Positions 18,666-28,613 of a DNA stretch of 64,000 bases are shown here, in pieces. The notes under the pieces are model-generated. The model worked only from the letters and a program-made list of their open reading frames with translations, was not told the origin of the DNA and searched no databases. The DNA is taken from the NCBI RefSeq assembly GCF_025602895.1, contig NW_026516215.1:372001-436000 (forward strand), written 5' to 3'. The position numbers and the translations under genes were made by a program. The stretch's first letter is position 1; each line of letters opens with the position of its first letter. The DNA is from Polychytrium aggregatum (taxonomy: Eukaryota; Chytridiomycota; Chytridiomycetes; Polychytriales).

Positions 18666-18870
18666 CAGGGATACGACCCATCGTACGACTCGTGGGCACC
18701 ACTGGCCGAACTCTTGGATGGAGGACTCGCAGACATCCACGACTTCCTCAGCCGCAACCGCAACCTTCCGGAAATGGACACACTGATCGACCTTTGCCAA
18801 GCACAAGTGCAACGCAACTCGGGATCGAAAAATTGATGGTTTGACTTGAGCACAATTTTTCTGGGGGGGA

Positions 18871-19335
18871 TGTCACAGATCCCTCTGCCCGTCAGGCTGC
18901 ACCGTCGCACTTGTGTCACTGTTTGCGTTGCACACTTTCTTTTTCCTTTGTCCTGTGACGCCTTTCCTTTTTCCTTGCTCTCATGTTGCACACGCCGCTC
19001 TGTGTTCCCAGCATTTGTCATCGCTATGCATTAGTCAGACGCCGTGTCACCCGCATTTGTCAGCCACCGAGCATTTGTCAGACTTTCACATGTTTCTCCG
19101 GTTAGCCGCTGCTGCCTGGCTGCTGTCCCGCCGCCTCCGCTGCTTCGCCCCCGCTGCGGCAGGCTTCGCCTCCGGGACCGCCAGACAGATAAATAGCCCG
19201 CCTTCGCCCGCTCATGTTTCTGGTCATCACCTTCGACCCCAGACACACTTGACTCTAGATCCTAGCCTCGCTAAGATCAATAAAACCCTTCTCTATCTTC
19301 TTCTTTTGACTTCCTCTTGATCCCGTGATCTGACA
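18871..19335 (+). repeat. 3' LTR of element B
   Basis: Starts TGTCACAGATCCCTCTGCCC and ends CTGACA. Differs from the 5' LTR of B at several sites (CCCTCT/CTCTCT, CCGTC/CCGCC, GCACCG/GCATCG, CCCAGC/CCCTGC), so B is clearly older than A, C and D. Confidence 0.9.
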
Positions 19336-19336
19336 A

Positions 19337-21782
19337 CATCTTGATTTACAGCGCTGACCCCACTCAGCATGCAAATCACGTCAAGCAGGTCCTGGCCAAG
19401 CTCCAGGCTGCAAAGTTGTACTGCAAGCTGGAGAAGTGCGAGTTCTCCAAGGACAAGGTCTCGTTCCTCGGCTACGTCATCTCGCCCAAGGGTATCGAGA
19501 TGGAACGAGCAAAGCTGTCCGCCATTGTCGACTGGTCCGTTCCCCGCAACGTCTCCGACCTTCGCTCCTTCATTGGGTTCTCGAACTTTTACCGTCGCTT
19601 CATCGACGGATATGCCAAGATCGCCGGTCCTCTCACGCTCCTGTTCAAGAAGTCCCAGGTCTTCCGCTGGTCCCCCGACGCCCACAAGGCCTTCCAGTCC
19701 CTCAAGGTAGCCTTCGTCTCCGAGCCCGTCCTTGCGCACCCCGAACCATCCAAGCCCTTTGTCGTGGAGTCTGATGCCTCAGACTTTGCGATCGGATGCG
19801 TCCTGTCCCAGCGCGGCTCCGATGGCCACCTGCACCCGTGCTCCTTCCACTCCCGCACGCTCATGGATGCTGAACGCAACTACAGCATCTATGAGAAGGA
19901 GCTCTTGGCCATCAAGGAGGCTTTCGAGGTCTGGCGACACTACCTCGAAGGTGCCCAACACCCAGTCCAAGTCCTTACCGACCACAAGAACTTGGAATAC
20001 CTGGCGTCGGCCCGCATCCTCAACCAGCGACACGCCCGGTGGTCGCAGTTCCTGTCTCGGTTCGACCTCCGGATTCAGTACCTCCCCGGGCCAAAGAACG
20101 GCAAGGCCGACGCTCTCTCCCGCCGCCCGGACTACGTCCCTCCGTCCGCACCTGTGTCCAAGGAGCCTCCCCCGTTGCTGCCACCTTCGTCGTTCGCCTG
20201 TGCCGTCCGTCGCTCCTCGGATGCAAGTTCCACTCGCCCTGTGGACTTGCTCAAGCTCATTGCCGAGGAGCAACCAAAGGACCCGTCCCTGGACCAGCTC
20301 CGCAACGATCCCAAGTATGTCCTGAAGGATGGTCTCCTCACCTTCATGGACAAGATCGTTGTGCCCGAGTCGTGTCGAGTCCCCGTCCTCAAGTCATGCC
20401 ACGATCCTGTCGCTGTTGGACATCCTGGCATTCGGCGGACCCGAGCACTAATCTCGAGGCAGTTCTGGTGGCCCTCGATCCGCAAGGATGTCCAGGCTTA
20501 TGTCTCGACGTGCGACACTTGTGCACGCTCGAAAGTCCCTCGACATAAGCCGTTTGGATACTTGCAGCCCCTCCCGACGGCATCGCGACCCTGGTCTCTG
20601 GTGACGATGGACTTTATCACCGACCTCCCCGAGTCCAACGGCAAGACTTGCATCTTTGTCGTCGTCGACAGCCTGACCAAGATGGCCCACTTCCTTCCCT
20701 GTCGGTCCCTCCCAAGTGCCGAGGAAACAGCGTCGCTGTTCCTCGACAACATCTTCCGTCTCCACGGTCTCCCGGACAACATCGTCTCGGACCGTGGAAG
20801 CCAGTTCACCTCGCGGTTCTGGCAGGCCCTGTGCTCGGAACTAGGCATCAAGACCAGTCTGTCCACGGCGTTCCATCCCCAAACCGATGGACAGACTGAG
20901 CGGGTCAACCAAGTCATCAACCAGCATCTCCGCTGCTACACTTCGTACCAGCAGGATGACTGGGCGATGCTACTTCCGCTCGCCGAGTTCTCGTACAACA
21001 ACCTCGAGCACACCTCGACCAAGGCCTCCCCGTTCCTGGCGACTTACGGCTTCAACCCTCGATTCGAGTCTCCGGTCCTTCCTTCCAACCTCGATGTCCC
21101 CTCCGCGACCGACCGAGTCGAACACCTTCAGCACAACTTGGCGTTGCTGAAGGAGAACCTCGAGAAGGCCAAGGCGGACTACAAGCGCTTTGCGGATGCC
21201 CACAAGTCCGACGCTCCCAAGTTCGCTCCTGGCGATCAAGTCTGGGTCCTAACACGCAACATCATGACCACCCGTCCAAGCAAGAAGTTGGACTACCAGC
21301 GCATTGGACCCTACAAGATCGTCGAAGCCATCGGTTCCCTCGCCTTCCGCCTCGACCTTCCAAAGGATCTCAAGATCCATCCGGTGTTCCATGTCTCCCT
21401 CCTTGAGGCCCACAAGTCGAACACCCTCCCCGGCCGCATCCAAGACCCTCCTCCGCCAGTCCGCGTCAACGACCACTTGGAGTATGAAGTTCAGAAGATC
21501 CTCGACTCCAAGATGGTCCGCGGTAAGTTGAGCTATTTCGTTGATTGGAAGGGCTACTCGACTGATCATCGCAGCTGGGAGCCCGCCAACTACGTTAACG
21601 CTCCCGACAAGATAGCCGACTTCCACCGCCGGTACCCCGACAAGCCTGGACTTATTGTTCGTAGGAGTGGCCGTAGTTTGGGGAGGGATGATGTGATGAT
21701 CATGCACGTTGGGAACACGTGTGGACTGCTGCGCGTGATGCACTGTGAGTCATGTTTGTTTGTCTTGGCGTGTATTCCCTGA
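19337..21782 (+). pseudogene. Pol 3' half (RT end-RNaseH-IN-chromodomain), element E
   Basis: Open for about 813 codons. I-L-I-Y-S at the start follows the lost catalytic Y-X-D-D. RNase H motif S-D-A-S-D-F-A-I-G, integrase HHCC and DDE core (T-M-D-F-I-T-D-L-P, S-D-R-G-S-Q-F, D-G-Q-T-E-R), then chromodomain (Y-E-V-Q-K-I-L...F-V-D-W-K-G-Y). The last 30 or so codons read into the 3' LTR. It cannot act alone because gag, protease and most of RT are gone. Confidence 0.9.
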
Positions 21783-21857
21783 TTGGCTGGCGCCGGTGAC
21801 TCTTACTTCGCCTCCGACTGCGCTGTGCTTCGCCCCTCTCGCTGGATGCTCCGCCTC
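21692..21857 (+). repeat. 3' LTR of element E, first part
   Basis: TGTGATGATCATGCACGTTG follows the purine-rich tract GGGGAGGGATGA. It ends with GCCTC (21853-21857), which is duplicated after element D at 27577-27581. The continuation (27577 to about 27620) shares CTCGCACCCCCTTCTCG with the element I LTR. Confidence 0.65.
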
Positions 21858-22323
21858 TGTCAGATCACGGGATCAAGAGGAGATCAAAAGAAAAAGATAG
21901 AGAAGGGTTTTATTGATCTTAGCGAGGCTAGGATCTAGAGTCAAGTGTGTCTGGGGTCGAAGGTGATGACCAGAAACATGAGCGGGTGAAGGCGGGCTAT
22001 TTATCTGTCTGGCGGTCCCGGAGGCGAAGCCTGCCGCAGCGGGGGCGAAGCAGCGGAGGCGGCGGGACAGCAGCCAGGCAGCAACGGCTAACCGGAGAAA
22101 CATGTGAAAGTCTGACAAATGCTCGGTGGCTGACAAATGCGGGTGACACAGCGTCTGACTAATGCATGGTCGATGACAAATGCAGGGAAAACAGAGCGGC
22201 GTGTGCAACATGAGAGCAAGGAAAAAGGAAAGGCGTCACAGGACAAAGGAAAAGGAAAGTGTGCGACGCAAACAGTGACACAAGTGCGACGGTGCAGCTA
22301 GGCGGGCAGAGCGATCTGTGACA
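21858..22323 (-). repeat. 3' LTR of element D (466 bp)
   Basis: Reverse complement of the A-type LTR, ending at the polypurine tract (22324-22333). Confidence 0.92.
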
Positions 22324-22357
22324 TCCCCCCCAGAAAAATTGTGCTCAAGTCAAACCA

Positions 22358-25300
22358 TCAATTTTTCGATCCCGAGTTGCGTTGCACTTGTGCTTGGCAA
22401 AGGTCGATCAGTGTGTCCATTTCCGGAAGGTTGCGGTTGCGGCTGAGGAAGTCGTGGATATCTGCGAGTCCTCCATCCAAGAGTTCGGCCAGTGGTGCCC
22501 ACGAGTCGTAAGATGGGTCGTATCCCTGCCAGCGGAGCAAGAACTCGTGTCGATATCCAGGAAGTCGACGTCGTCGGTTGATCCTGTGTCCAATGATCGC
22601 TTCGAACACTGATTCGTCGTTGTGGTTGGGTCCGGGTTCATCAAACACAAGTTGGTCGGTCGATGGTGTGTTGTAGGGGACGAGGGCGGAAGCGGGGAGT
22701 TCGGTTGTAAATCGGAGGGTCCTCGGGAGTCGAAGTCGATATCCAGTCGTTCCGATCTTCTCGATGATCTTGAAGGGTCCCAAGTACGGCATCCGCATCT
22801 TGGAGGGTGTGACGTCGTCCGTGCTGAAGTGATACGCGGTCGTGTCGATCAGGACTTGGTCGCCAATGTCGTAGCTGATATCGCGTCGATGTCGGTTGGC
22901 GTAGTACAGGGCCCGGTCCTGGGCCTTGCCGATGTTGTCCGAGACCAAGTCCAGAGTCGCTTGCATCTCCTCGATCGACTGTGCTGCAGGGTTGGACTCG
23001 GCGATGATGTCGGTGTTGGCAGGAGTGCGAGGATGCTGACCGTGCATCAGGAAGAAGGGCGAATGTCCAGTCGAAGCTGAGCTGTGTGAGTTGAGCGCGA
23101 ACTGGATGTATGGCACTTGATCGATCCAGCGGGAGCCGAGGGCCAGAGTCGAACAGCGGATGGCCTCGGCGACGGTTGCCACAAAGCGTTCGACTTGTCC
23201 GGCGGCCTCGTGGTGGTGGGCAAAGGCGATCCGGAGTTCGGTCTTGAGCAGAGTGTTAAGTCCTGTCCAGAAGGCCGACCGGAAGCGTGTGTCGTGATCC
23301 GAGATGAAAGTGCCGGCGAGTCCAAAGTGCACAAAGACATCGCGGAAGTACTGGCGGGCGACGTCTTCGGCCGAGTCGGTCTTGTTGCCAGGAACCAGGA
23401 CGACGTACTTGGTGAGGGAGTCGACAAAGATCGTGATCGAGTTGAAGGTGCGTCCCGAGAGTGAGTCCGTGACAGGCGGGAGTCCGAGGATGAAGTCGAG
23501 GGCGACAGTGTCCATCTTGCGGGTGGCCACAGGGATCCGGGAGAAGTGACCGTATGCTTGTTGTCGTCGGATCTTGGCTCGCTGGCAGATGTCGCAGTGC
23601 GAGACCCACTCGGCAATGTCCTTGGACATGGCGGGCCAGTAGTAGTGTGTCGAGATGGCCTTGTAGAGCGTGTTGGTGCCGGGGTGAGCTGCACAGACAG
23701 AGTCGTGGTGGTCCTTGATGATCGAGATGCGGAGGTCCTTGCCGGGGATGCAGATGCGGGTCGAGTCGAAGTAGAGAATCCCGTGTCGAAGTGAGAAGCG
23801 GTGCAGCTGTGCCTTCATCCACGGCTTGAGTCCGTCGGTCGAGTTGTCGCGGAGGACCGAGATCAGTGCTGACAGGATCGGGTCGGAGCTGTACTGAGTG
23901 CGGATGGTGTCCAAGAGATCGTCGGGCGAGGGTCCGAGGTTGACAATCGCGTTGATGATCGAGACTTGGACGGCCTTGGAGATGGCTGTCGGTGTGCGCG
24001 AGAGCACGTCGGCGACCTTGTTCCACGAGCCGGGGATCCACTGGATCTCGAGGTCAAAGTCCAGCATCGTGTCGATGGCTCGCTGTTGGCGCTTGTTGAG
24101 GGTCTTGGAGTCGAGGATGTGCTTGAGCGCCTTCTGGTCGGTGTGGAGGAAGACTTTGCGGCCGACGAGGTAGTTCTTGAACTTGTCGAGGTGGCGGGTG
24201 ATCGACAGCAGCTCGCCGTTGTAGGGCGAGTAGTTGAGTTCGGATCCGTGCAGTTTCTGCGAGTTGAAAGCGATGGGGCGCACCGTGCCGGATCCGTCCA
24301 TGTCCTGCCCGATCCATCCACCAATCGATGCGCTTGACTCGGACCAGTCGGTGAAGAGGTGAATGTCCTTGTCCGGGTTGACCATGTGCAGCGACTGAGG
24401 CGAGAGCAACTTGAGCTGCTCGAAGGCGGCGATGGCGTTGTCGTCCCAGACGACGGACTTGGTCGAGTTGGCGGAGCGGGTGGTGATCAGAGTCGAGAGT
24501 GGACCGGCGAGGGCAGCGTAGCCAGGGACAAAGCTCATGATGGTGTTGGTCAAGCCGAGGAAGCTGCGGAGTTCGTGTTCGGTCGTTGGTCGCGGGTAGT
24601 TCTTGATGGCGTCGATGCGCGAGGGATGCACTTGGATGCGTCCTTCGCCGATGATGAAGCCGAGATAGGTGACGGTCGAGTTGAAGAACGAACACTTCTC
24701 GGGTCGGATCTTGAAGCCGTGTCGGTGGATCTTGTCGAGGACCAGTTCGATGTGGCGGATGTGCTGGTCCTCGTCCTCGGATGCGATCAGGATGTCGTCG
24801 ATGTAGACGAACACAAAGTCGTCGATGAACTCGCGGAAGATGTCGTTCATCGCGGCTTGGAACACGGAGGGACTGTTGGCGAGGCCGAAGGGCATCACAA
24901 GCCACTCAAAGTGGCCGTACTTGGTCCTGAAGGCCGTCTTGGGGGTGTCGGCGTCGGCAATGCGGATCTGGTGGAATCCGCGTTGCAAGTCGAGCTTGGA
25001 GAAGACACGGCACTTGGACAGGCGGTCGATGATCTCGCGCATGTTGGGCAGCGCGGTGCGGTCCTTGACGGTGATCTTGTTGAGGGCGCGGAAGTCAAAG
25101 ACGAGTCGGAACTTGTCGCCCTGCTTGACCCAGAAGATCGGTGCGCCGAAGGGCGAGACGGACTTGCGGATGTGGCCGATCCGGAGCAATCGGTCGAGTT
25201 CGTCTTTGAGACGAGCGAGTTCTTCGGCCGACATTTGGTAGAGCGACGACCAGGTTGGCTTGGCAGAGTCGTCGAGTCGGATGTTCATGTCGATGCCGGG

Positions 25301-26167
25301 TCGGTGAGGCGGGAGTTCCTTGAGTTCGTTGAAGGCATCGCGGTACTTTGCGATGATGGATCGGTGTTCGGGGGTCAGTGGTTCGAGGACACGGGCAAGT
25401 TGGGCAACGGGGTCGTAGGGTTCAACAGCAACTGTATTCAAGTCACTGCTCAGAGTACAAACATACACGGCGCCGGGAGTCGAAGCCAGTGCGTTGATCT
25501 GCTGGGTCGACATGTGGTACTGGGATCGGAGTTCGAGGGTCGTGAGTGGCATTCCGGTGTCGGGTCGCGATGCCGTCCAAGTGTGGTGCTTCCCGTCGAT
25601 CGAGAACTTGATTCGGTTGGAGGGCCAGTCGATCTCGGGGTTGGTCTGGTCGAGCCAGTTCTTGCCGAGGATAACGTCCCAGGTGAGTGGCGCGGTGAAG
25701 AGGTTGATGCGGGCGTGGTAGTCGTGGATGGTGAGGTCGACGGGATCGGTGACGGAGGACGGGAAGGACTTGCCGTTGGGCATCGTGACGGCGTTGGCGG
25801 TGGTCTTGGTTCGAAGGTCGAGGGTCGAGGCGAGGGTCTCGGAGATGTGCGAGTTGGTCGCACCAGGGTCGATGAGGACGGTGATCGGGGAGCCGTTGAG
25901 GGTGGCGTCGATCACAAGCAGTCCCTTGCCGTGGTTGGCGGCAATGCGGTGGGGTTCGTCGATGAGAGAGTTGATCAGGTGAGGTCCGGTGGCGAGAGTC
26001 AATAGTTCAGCGTCGGGGGTCGGAGTCGGATGGCGGCAACTCGCCGGGTCCTTCAGAGGTCGTAGTATCCAGGGGTTGCCGCCTCGTCGTTTCCCTGATC
26101 TTCGTAGAAGGTGGCCTGGTCGGCGGTCTCGACGATGGCGTTGATGCGGGGCTGGTTCAAGGGACAC
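22358..26167 (-). CDS. Pol (PR-RT-RNaseH-IN-chromodomain), element D
   Basis: 1269-codon open frame with the same translation as the A copy, including the D-P-G protease site, Y-I-D-D, DDE integrase and a full chromodomain. Made as Gag-Pol through the heptamer at 26095-26089 and the stem 26083-26032. Confidence 0.94.
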   Translation of the reverse strand: MSLEPAPHQRHRRDRRPGHLLRRSGKRRGGNPWILRPLKDPASCRHPTPTPDAELLTLATGPHLINSLIDEPHRIAANHGKGLLVIDATLNGSPITVLIDPGATNSHISETLASTLDLRTKTTANAVTMPNGKSFPSSVTDPVDLTIHDYHARINLFTAPLTWDVILGKNWLDQTNPEIDWPSNRIKFSIDGKHHTWTASRPDTGMPLTTLELRSQYHMSTQQINALASTPGAVYVCTLSSDLNTVAVEPYDPVAQLARVLEPLTPEHRSIIAKYRDAFNELKELPPHRPGIDMNIRLDDSAKPTWSSLYQMSAEELARLKDELDRLLRIGHIRKSVSPFGAPIFWVKQGDKFRLVFDFRALNKITVKDRTALPNMREIIDRLSKCRVFSKLDLQRGFHQIRIADADTPKTAFRTKYGHFEWLVMPFGLANSPSVFQAAMNDIFREFIDDFVFVYIDDILIASEDEDQHIRHIELVLDKIHRHGFKIRPEKCSFFNSTVTYLGFIIGEGRIQVHPSRIDAIKNYPRPTTEHELRSFLGLTNTIMSFVPGYAALAGPLSTLITTRSANSTKSVVWDDNAIAAFEQLKLLSPQSLHMVNPDKDIHLFTDWSESSASIGGWIGQDMDGSGTVRPIAFNSQKLHGSELNYSPYNGELLSITRHLDKFKNYLVGRKVFLHTDQKALKHILDSKTLNKRQQRAIDTMLDFDLEIQWIPGSWNKVADVLSRTPTAISKAVQVSIINAIVNLGPSPDDLLDTIRTQYSSDPILSALISVLRDNSTDGLKPWMKAQLHRFSLRHGILYFDSTRICIPGKDLRISIIKDHHDSVCAAHPGTNTLYKAISTHYYWPAMSKDIAEWVSHCDICQRAKIRRQQAYGHFSRIPVATRKMDTVALDFILGLPPVTDSLSGRTFNSITIFVDSLTKYVVLVPGNKTDSAEDVARQYFRDVFVHFGLAGTFISDHDTRFRSAFWTGLNTLLKTELRIAFAHHHEAAGQVERFVATVAEAIRCSTLALGSRWIDQVPYIQFALNSHSSASTGHSPFFLMHGQHPRTPANTDIIAESNPAAQSIEEMQATLDLVSDNIGKAQDRALYYANRHRRDISYDIGDQVLIDTTAYHFSTDDVTPSKMRMPYLGPFKIIEKIGTTGYRLRLPRTLRFTTELPASALVPYNTPSTDQLVFDEPGPNHNDESVFEAIIGHRINRRRRLPGYRHEFLLRWQGYDPSYDSWAPLAELLDGGLADIHDFLSRNRNLPEMDTLIDLCQAQVQRNSGSKN

Positions 26168-27111
26168 TGCGAGGCGATGTGGCCGAACTTGCGGCAGCGG
26201 AAGCAGCCTCCGTTACGGCGGAGGTACTCCTTCTCGCGGTCGGTGAGCTTCTTGATCGGGCGCATGTCGACGTTGTCGAGGTCCATGGCGTTGGGGTCAC
26301 GTGCGGGAGGCTGGGTCGGCTGGAAGGCGGGACGAGGAGGACGGACCATTGGGCGGAACTGCGGCTGACCAGGTGGAGCGCGGAAGAGAGGAGGTCGCTG
26401 GAACTGGAGCTCGCGGAAGGGTTGATCGCGGAACTGAGTGCGAGCGGGCTGCTGCATCAGGGGTTGCGATTGACCCATAATGGACTCGTATCGCTCGGCG
26501 AGGGCCATGGCATCTTCGAGGGTGGCTGTGTTGGAGTCAAGCTTCCATTCGACTTCGATGCGCACCCTGTGCTTGAGCTTGGTGAGGTAGCGCTGCAGGT
26601 TCTGGCGGTTGTTGCTGAAGTGGGGCAGCTCGAGGAGGAGATCGCGGAAGCGAGAGTTGAACTGCTCGACGGAGCCGGTGTGGCGCAGTGCTTCGAACTC
26701 ATCCTCGGTGGTGCGCAGCGAGGTGGACGGAAGGAAGGTGTCGCGGACGAGGGACAGGACGGCGGCCGGGGTCAGGTTGTCGAGTTGCTTGCCCTGGGAC
26801 CAGAGGCGCCACCAGGTCTTGGCCTTGCCCTTGAGGTTCATGGCGACGGTGGCGACAGCGGTGGCGTCATCGAGACTGTGGAAGGCAATGTACTCGGTCA
26901 TTGAGAAGACAAACTCGTCAACGACAGCAGCCTTACGCTCGCCAGTGAAGGCGTCGGGGAGCGGGATCTTGGGACGCTTGAAACCGGGAGGGACCGTGGG
27001 GAGATTCGGCTGGGCAGTCAGGGCGGAGAGGACCAGGGCGCGGTCCTCGAGCGATAGTTGTTCAAGGGCCTGGAGACAGGCATTGACGGCGGGATCGTCC
27101 GATGCTACCAT
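26053..27111 (-). CDS. Gag, element D
   Basis: 352 residues with the same translation as in copy A. The ATG again uses the last A of the 5' LTR. Zinc knuckle C-F-R-C-R-K-F-G-H-I-A-S-Q-C. Confidence 0.94.
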   Translation of the reverse strand: MVASDDPAVNACLQALEQLSLEDRALVLSALTAQPNLPTVPPGFKRPKIPLPDAFTGERKAAVVDEFVFSMTEYIAFHSLDDATAVATVAMNLKGKAKTWWRLWSQGKQLDNLTPAAVLSLVRDTFLPSTSLRTTEDEFEALRHTGSVEQFNSRFRDLLLELPHFSNNRQNLQRYLTKLKHRVRIEVEWKLDSNTATLEDAMALAERYESIMGQSQPLMQQPARTQFRDQPFRELQFQRPPLFRAPPGQPQFRPMVRPPRPAFQPTQPPARDPNAMDLDNVDMRPIKKLTDREKEYLRRNGGCFRCRKFGHIASQCPLNQPRINAIVETADQATFYEDQGNDEAATPGYYDL

Positions 27112-27576
27112 GTCAGATCACGGGATCAAGAGGAGATCAAAAGAAAAAGATAGAGAAGGGTTTTATTGATCTTAGCGAGGCTAGGATCTAGAGTCAAGTG
27201 TGTCTGGGGTCGAAGGTGATGACCAGAAACATGAGCGGGTGAAGGCGGGCTATTTATCTGTCTGGCGGTCCCGGAGGCGAAGCCTGCCGCAGCGGGGGCG
27301 AAGCAGCGGAGGCGGCGGGACAGCAGCCAGGCAGCAACGGCTAACCGGAGAAACATGTGAAAGTCTGACAAATGCTCGATGGCTGACAAATGCGGGTGAC
27401 ACAGCGTCTGACTAATGCATGGTCGATGACAAATGCAGGGAAAACAGAGCGGCGTGTGCAACATGAGAGCAAGGAAAAAGGAAAGGCGTCACAGGACAAA
27501 GGAAAAGGAAAGTGTGCGACGCAAACAGTGACACAAGTGCGACGGTGCAGCTAGGCGGGCAGAGCGATCTGTGACA
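27111..27576 (-). repeat. 5' LTR of element D (466 bp)
   Basis: Reverse complement of the A-type LTR. Carries one private change (GCTCGATGG for GCTCGGTGG, plus strand) relative to the other A/C/D LTRs. Confidence 0.92.
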
Positions 27577-27735
27577 GCCTCCCTCGCACCCCCTTCTCGT
27601 CCCTCGTTTGTTGCTCAATCGAGGAGTTCGTGGTAGTGAAGTGTTCGCAGTGGGCTTGATTTACGAATTCCGTGGAAACATGTCTACATCAGACGACGGG
27701 GAACTGCCCAGGTACTGGGTGTGTGATGAACCGGA
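27577..27735. other. Segment between D and G: end of the E LTR, then the interrupted host frame
   Basis: Starts with the second GCCTC copy and a short stretch of E LTR. From about 27661 to 27735 the minus strand reads 24 or so residues (ending D-M-F-P-R-N-S and TAA at 27663-27661) that join in frame with the minus-strand frame right of element G, when G and one CCGGA copy are disregarded. Confidence 0.5.
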
Positions 27736-28044
27736 TGTAGGAGATGGTATCTCCGACGCTGTGCTGCGCGTACTGCGCGTACTGCGCGGCGCAGTGGGTC
27801 GTGACCTGTGCTGCGCTTTGCGTTTTCACGCACCGCAGGCAGGCCACCGCAGGGTATACCTGCGGGTTGCCCCCGTTCCCCCCGTTTGTCTGGAGTTCGG
27901 TTTTATCGTGAATAAACGTAAGTGCTCCCCGAGCTCACCCGTCCGCTAGAGTAGCCTAGCACCGCCCTGTTCTGCCCCGTCCTGTCTTGTCTTGTACCCC
28001 CTCCCTCCCCGTCTTGCCCCAACGTCCCAGTAGTGGACGTTACA
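27736..28044 (+). repeat. 5' LTR of element G (309 bp)
   Basis: TGTAGGAG...GTTACA. Contains the inverted repeat GGAGAT-GGT-ATCTCC at its start, a tandem CTGCGCGTA (about 27772-27789), the hairpin CCGCAGG-GTATA-CCTGCGG (27847-27865) and AATAAA near 27910. The same sequence recurs at 38466-38774. Confidence 0.93.
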
Positions 28045-28147
28045 TGGTAGCATCGGAAATCCTCGTCTTGTTTTCGTCCTGTTTGTCCTCTTTCTAGATC
28101 CTCAAGCTGGATCCCGCCTCTCTTGCCGACCGACTCTCCTCTCTGTC
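28045..28147 (+). other. Primer-binding site and leader of element G
   Basis: TGGTAGCATCGG directly after the LTR, the same 12 nt as in the A-type family. The ATG formed at the border opens only a 17-codon frame here, ending in TAG. The leader then reads L-D-P-A-S-L-A-D-R-L-S-S-L-S in a gag-like N-terminus just before element C begins. Confidence 0.65.
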
Positions 28148-28613
28148 TGTCACAGATCGCTCTGCCCGCCTAGCTGCACCGTCGCACTTGTGTCACTGTT
28201 TGCGTCGCACACTTTCCTTTTCCTTTGTCCTGTGACGCCTTTCCTTTTTCCTTGCTCTCATGTTGCACACGCCGCTCTGTTTTCCCTGCATTTGTCATCG
28301 ACCATGCATTAGTCAGACGCTGTGTCACCCGCATTTGTCAGCCACCGAGCATTTGTCAGACTTTCACATGTTTCTCCGGTTAGCCGTTGCTGCCTGGCTG
28401 CTGTCCCGCCGCCTCCGCTGCTTCGCCCCCGCTGCGGCAGGCTTCGCCTCCGGGACCGCCAGACAGATAAATAGCCCGCCTTCACCCGCTCATGTTTCTG
28501 GTCATCACCTTCGACCCCAGACACACTTGACTCTAGATCCTAGCCTCGCTAAGATCAATAAAACCCTTCTCTATCTTTTTCTTTTGATCTCCTCTTGATC
28601 CCGTGATCTGACA
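28148..28613 (+). repeat. 5' LTR of element C (466 bp)
   Basis: Same sequence as the element A LTRs by eye. The last A is the first base of the gag ATG. Confidence 0.92.

Larger units (their letters stand above)
7886..19335 (+). mobile_element. A-type Ty3/gypsy element B, split by element A
   Basis: 5' LTR starts TGTCACAG at 7886, is interrupted after GCCAC (8078-8082) by element A, and resumes with the duplicated GCCAC at 13802. Internal region 14075-18870, 3' LTR 18871-19335. Same family as A, C and D but divergent: its two LTRs differ at several positions in the first 190 bp, gag has a 9-bp duplication and pol has a nonsense codon. Flanks (GTTGT left, ACATC right) are not a target duplication, and they belong to two different elements in opposite orientation. 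Confidence 0.87.
19336..21857 (+). mobile_element. Ty3/gypsy element E, 5' truncated, 3' LTR split by element D
   Basis: Starts abruptly at the end of the B 3' LTR in the middle of reverse transcriptase, just after where Y-L-D-D would be. Contains the RT end, RNase H, integrase and chromodomain. Its 3' LTR begins about 21692 (TGTGATGATC), after the purine tract GGGGAGGGATGA, is interrupted at 21857 by element D and continues at 27577. The 5' half is not in the window. Confidence 0.85.
21858..27576 (-). mobile_element. A-type Ty3/gypsy element D, complete and apparently intact
   Basis: 5719 bp on the minus strand: 5' LTR 27111-27576, gag, pol, polypurine tract 22333-22324, 3' LTR 21858-22323. 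Target duplication GCCTC on both sides (21853-21857, 27577-27581). The LTRs differ at one base that I could find (CGGTGG versus CGATGG, about 27380). Gag and Pol read the same as in copy A. Confidence 0.94.

Noticed and set aside
27608-27949. 113-codon plus-strand frame across the start of the G LTR
   Set aside because: It crosses the host/G junction and ends inside the LTR, so it cannot be an old gene; no domain.
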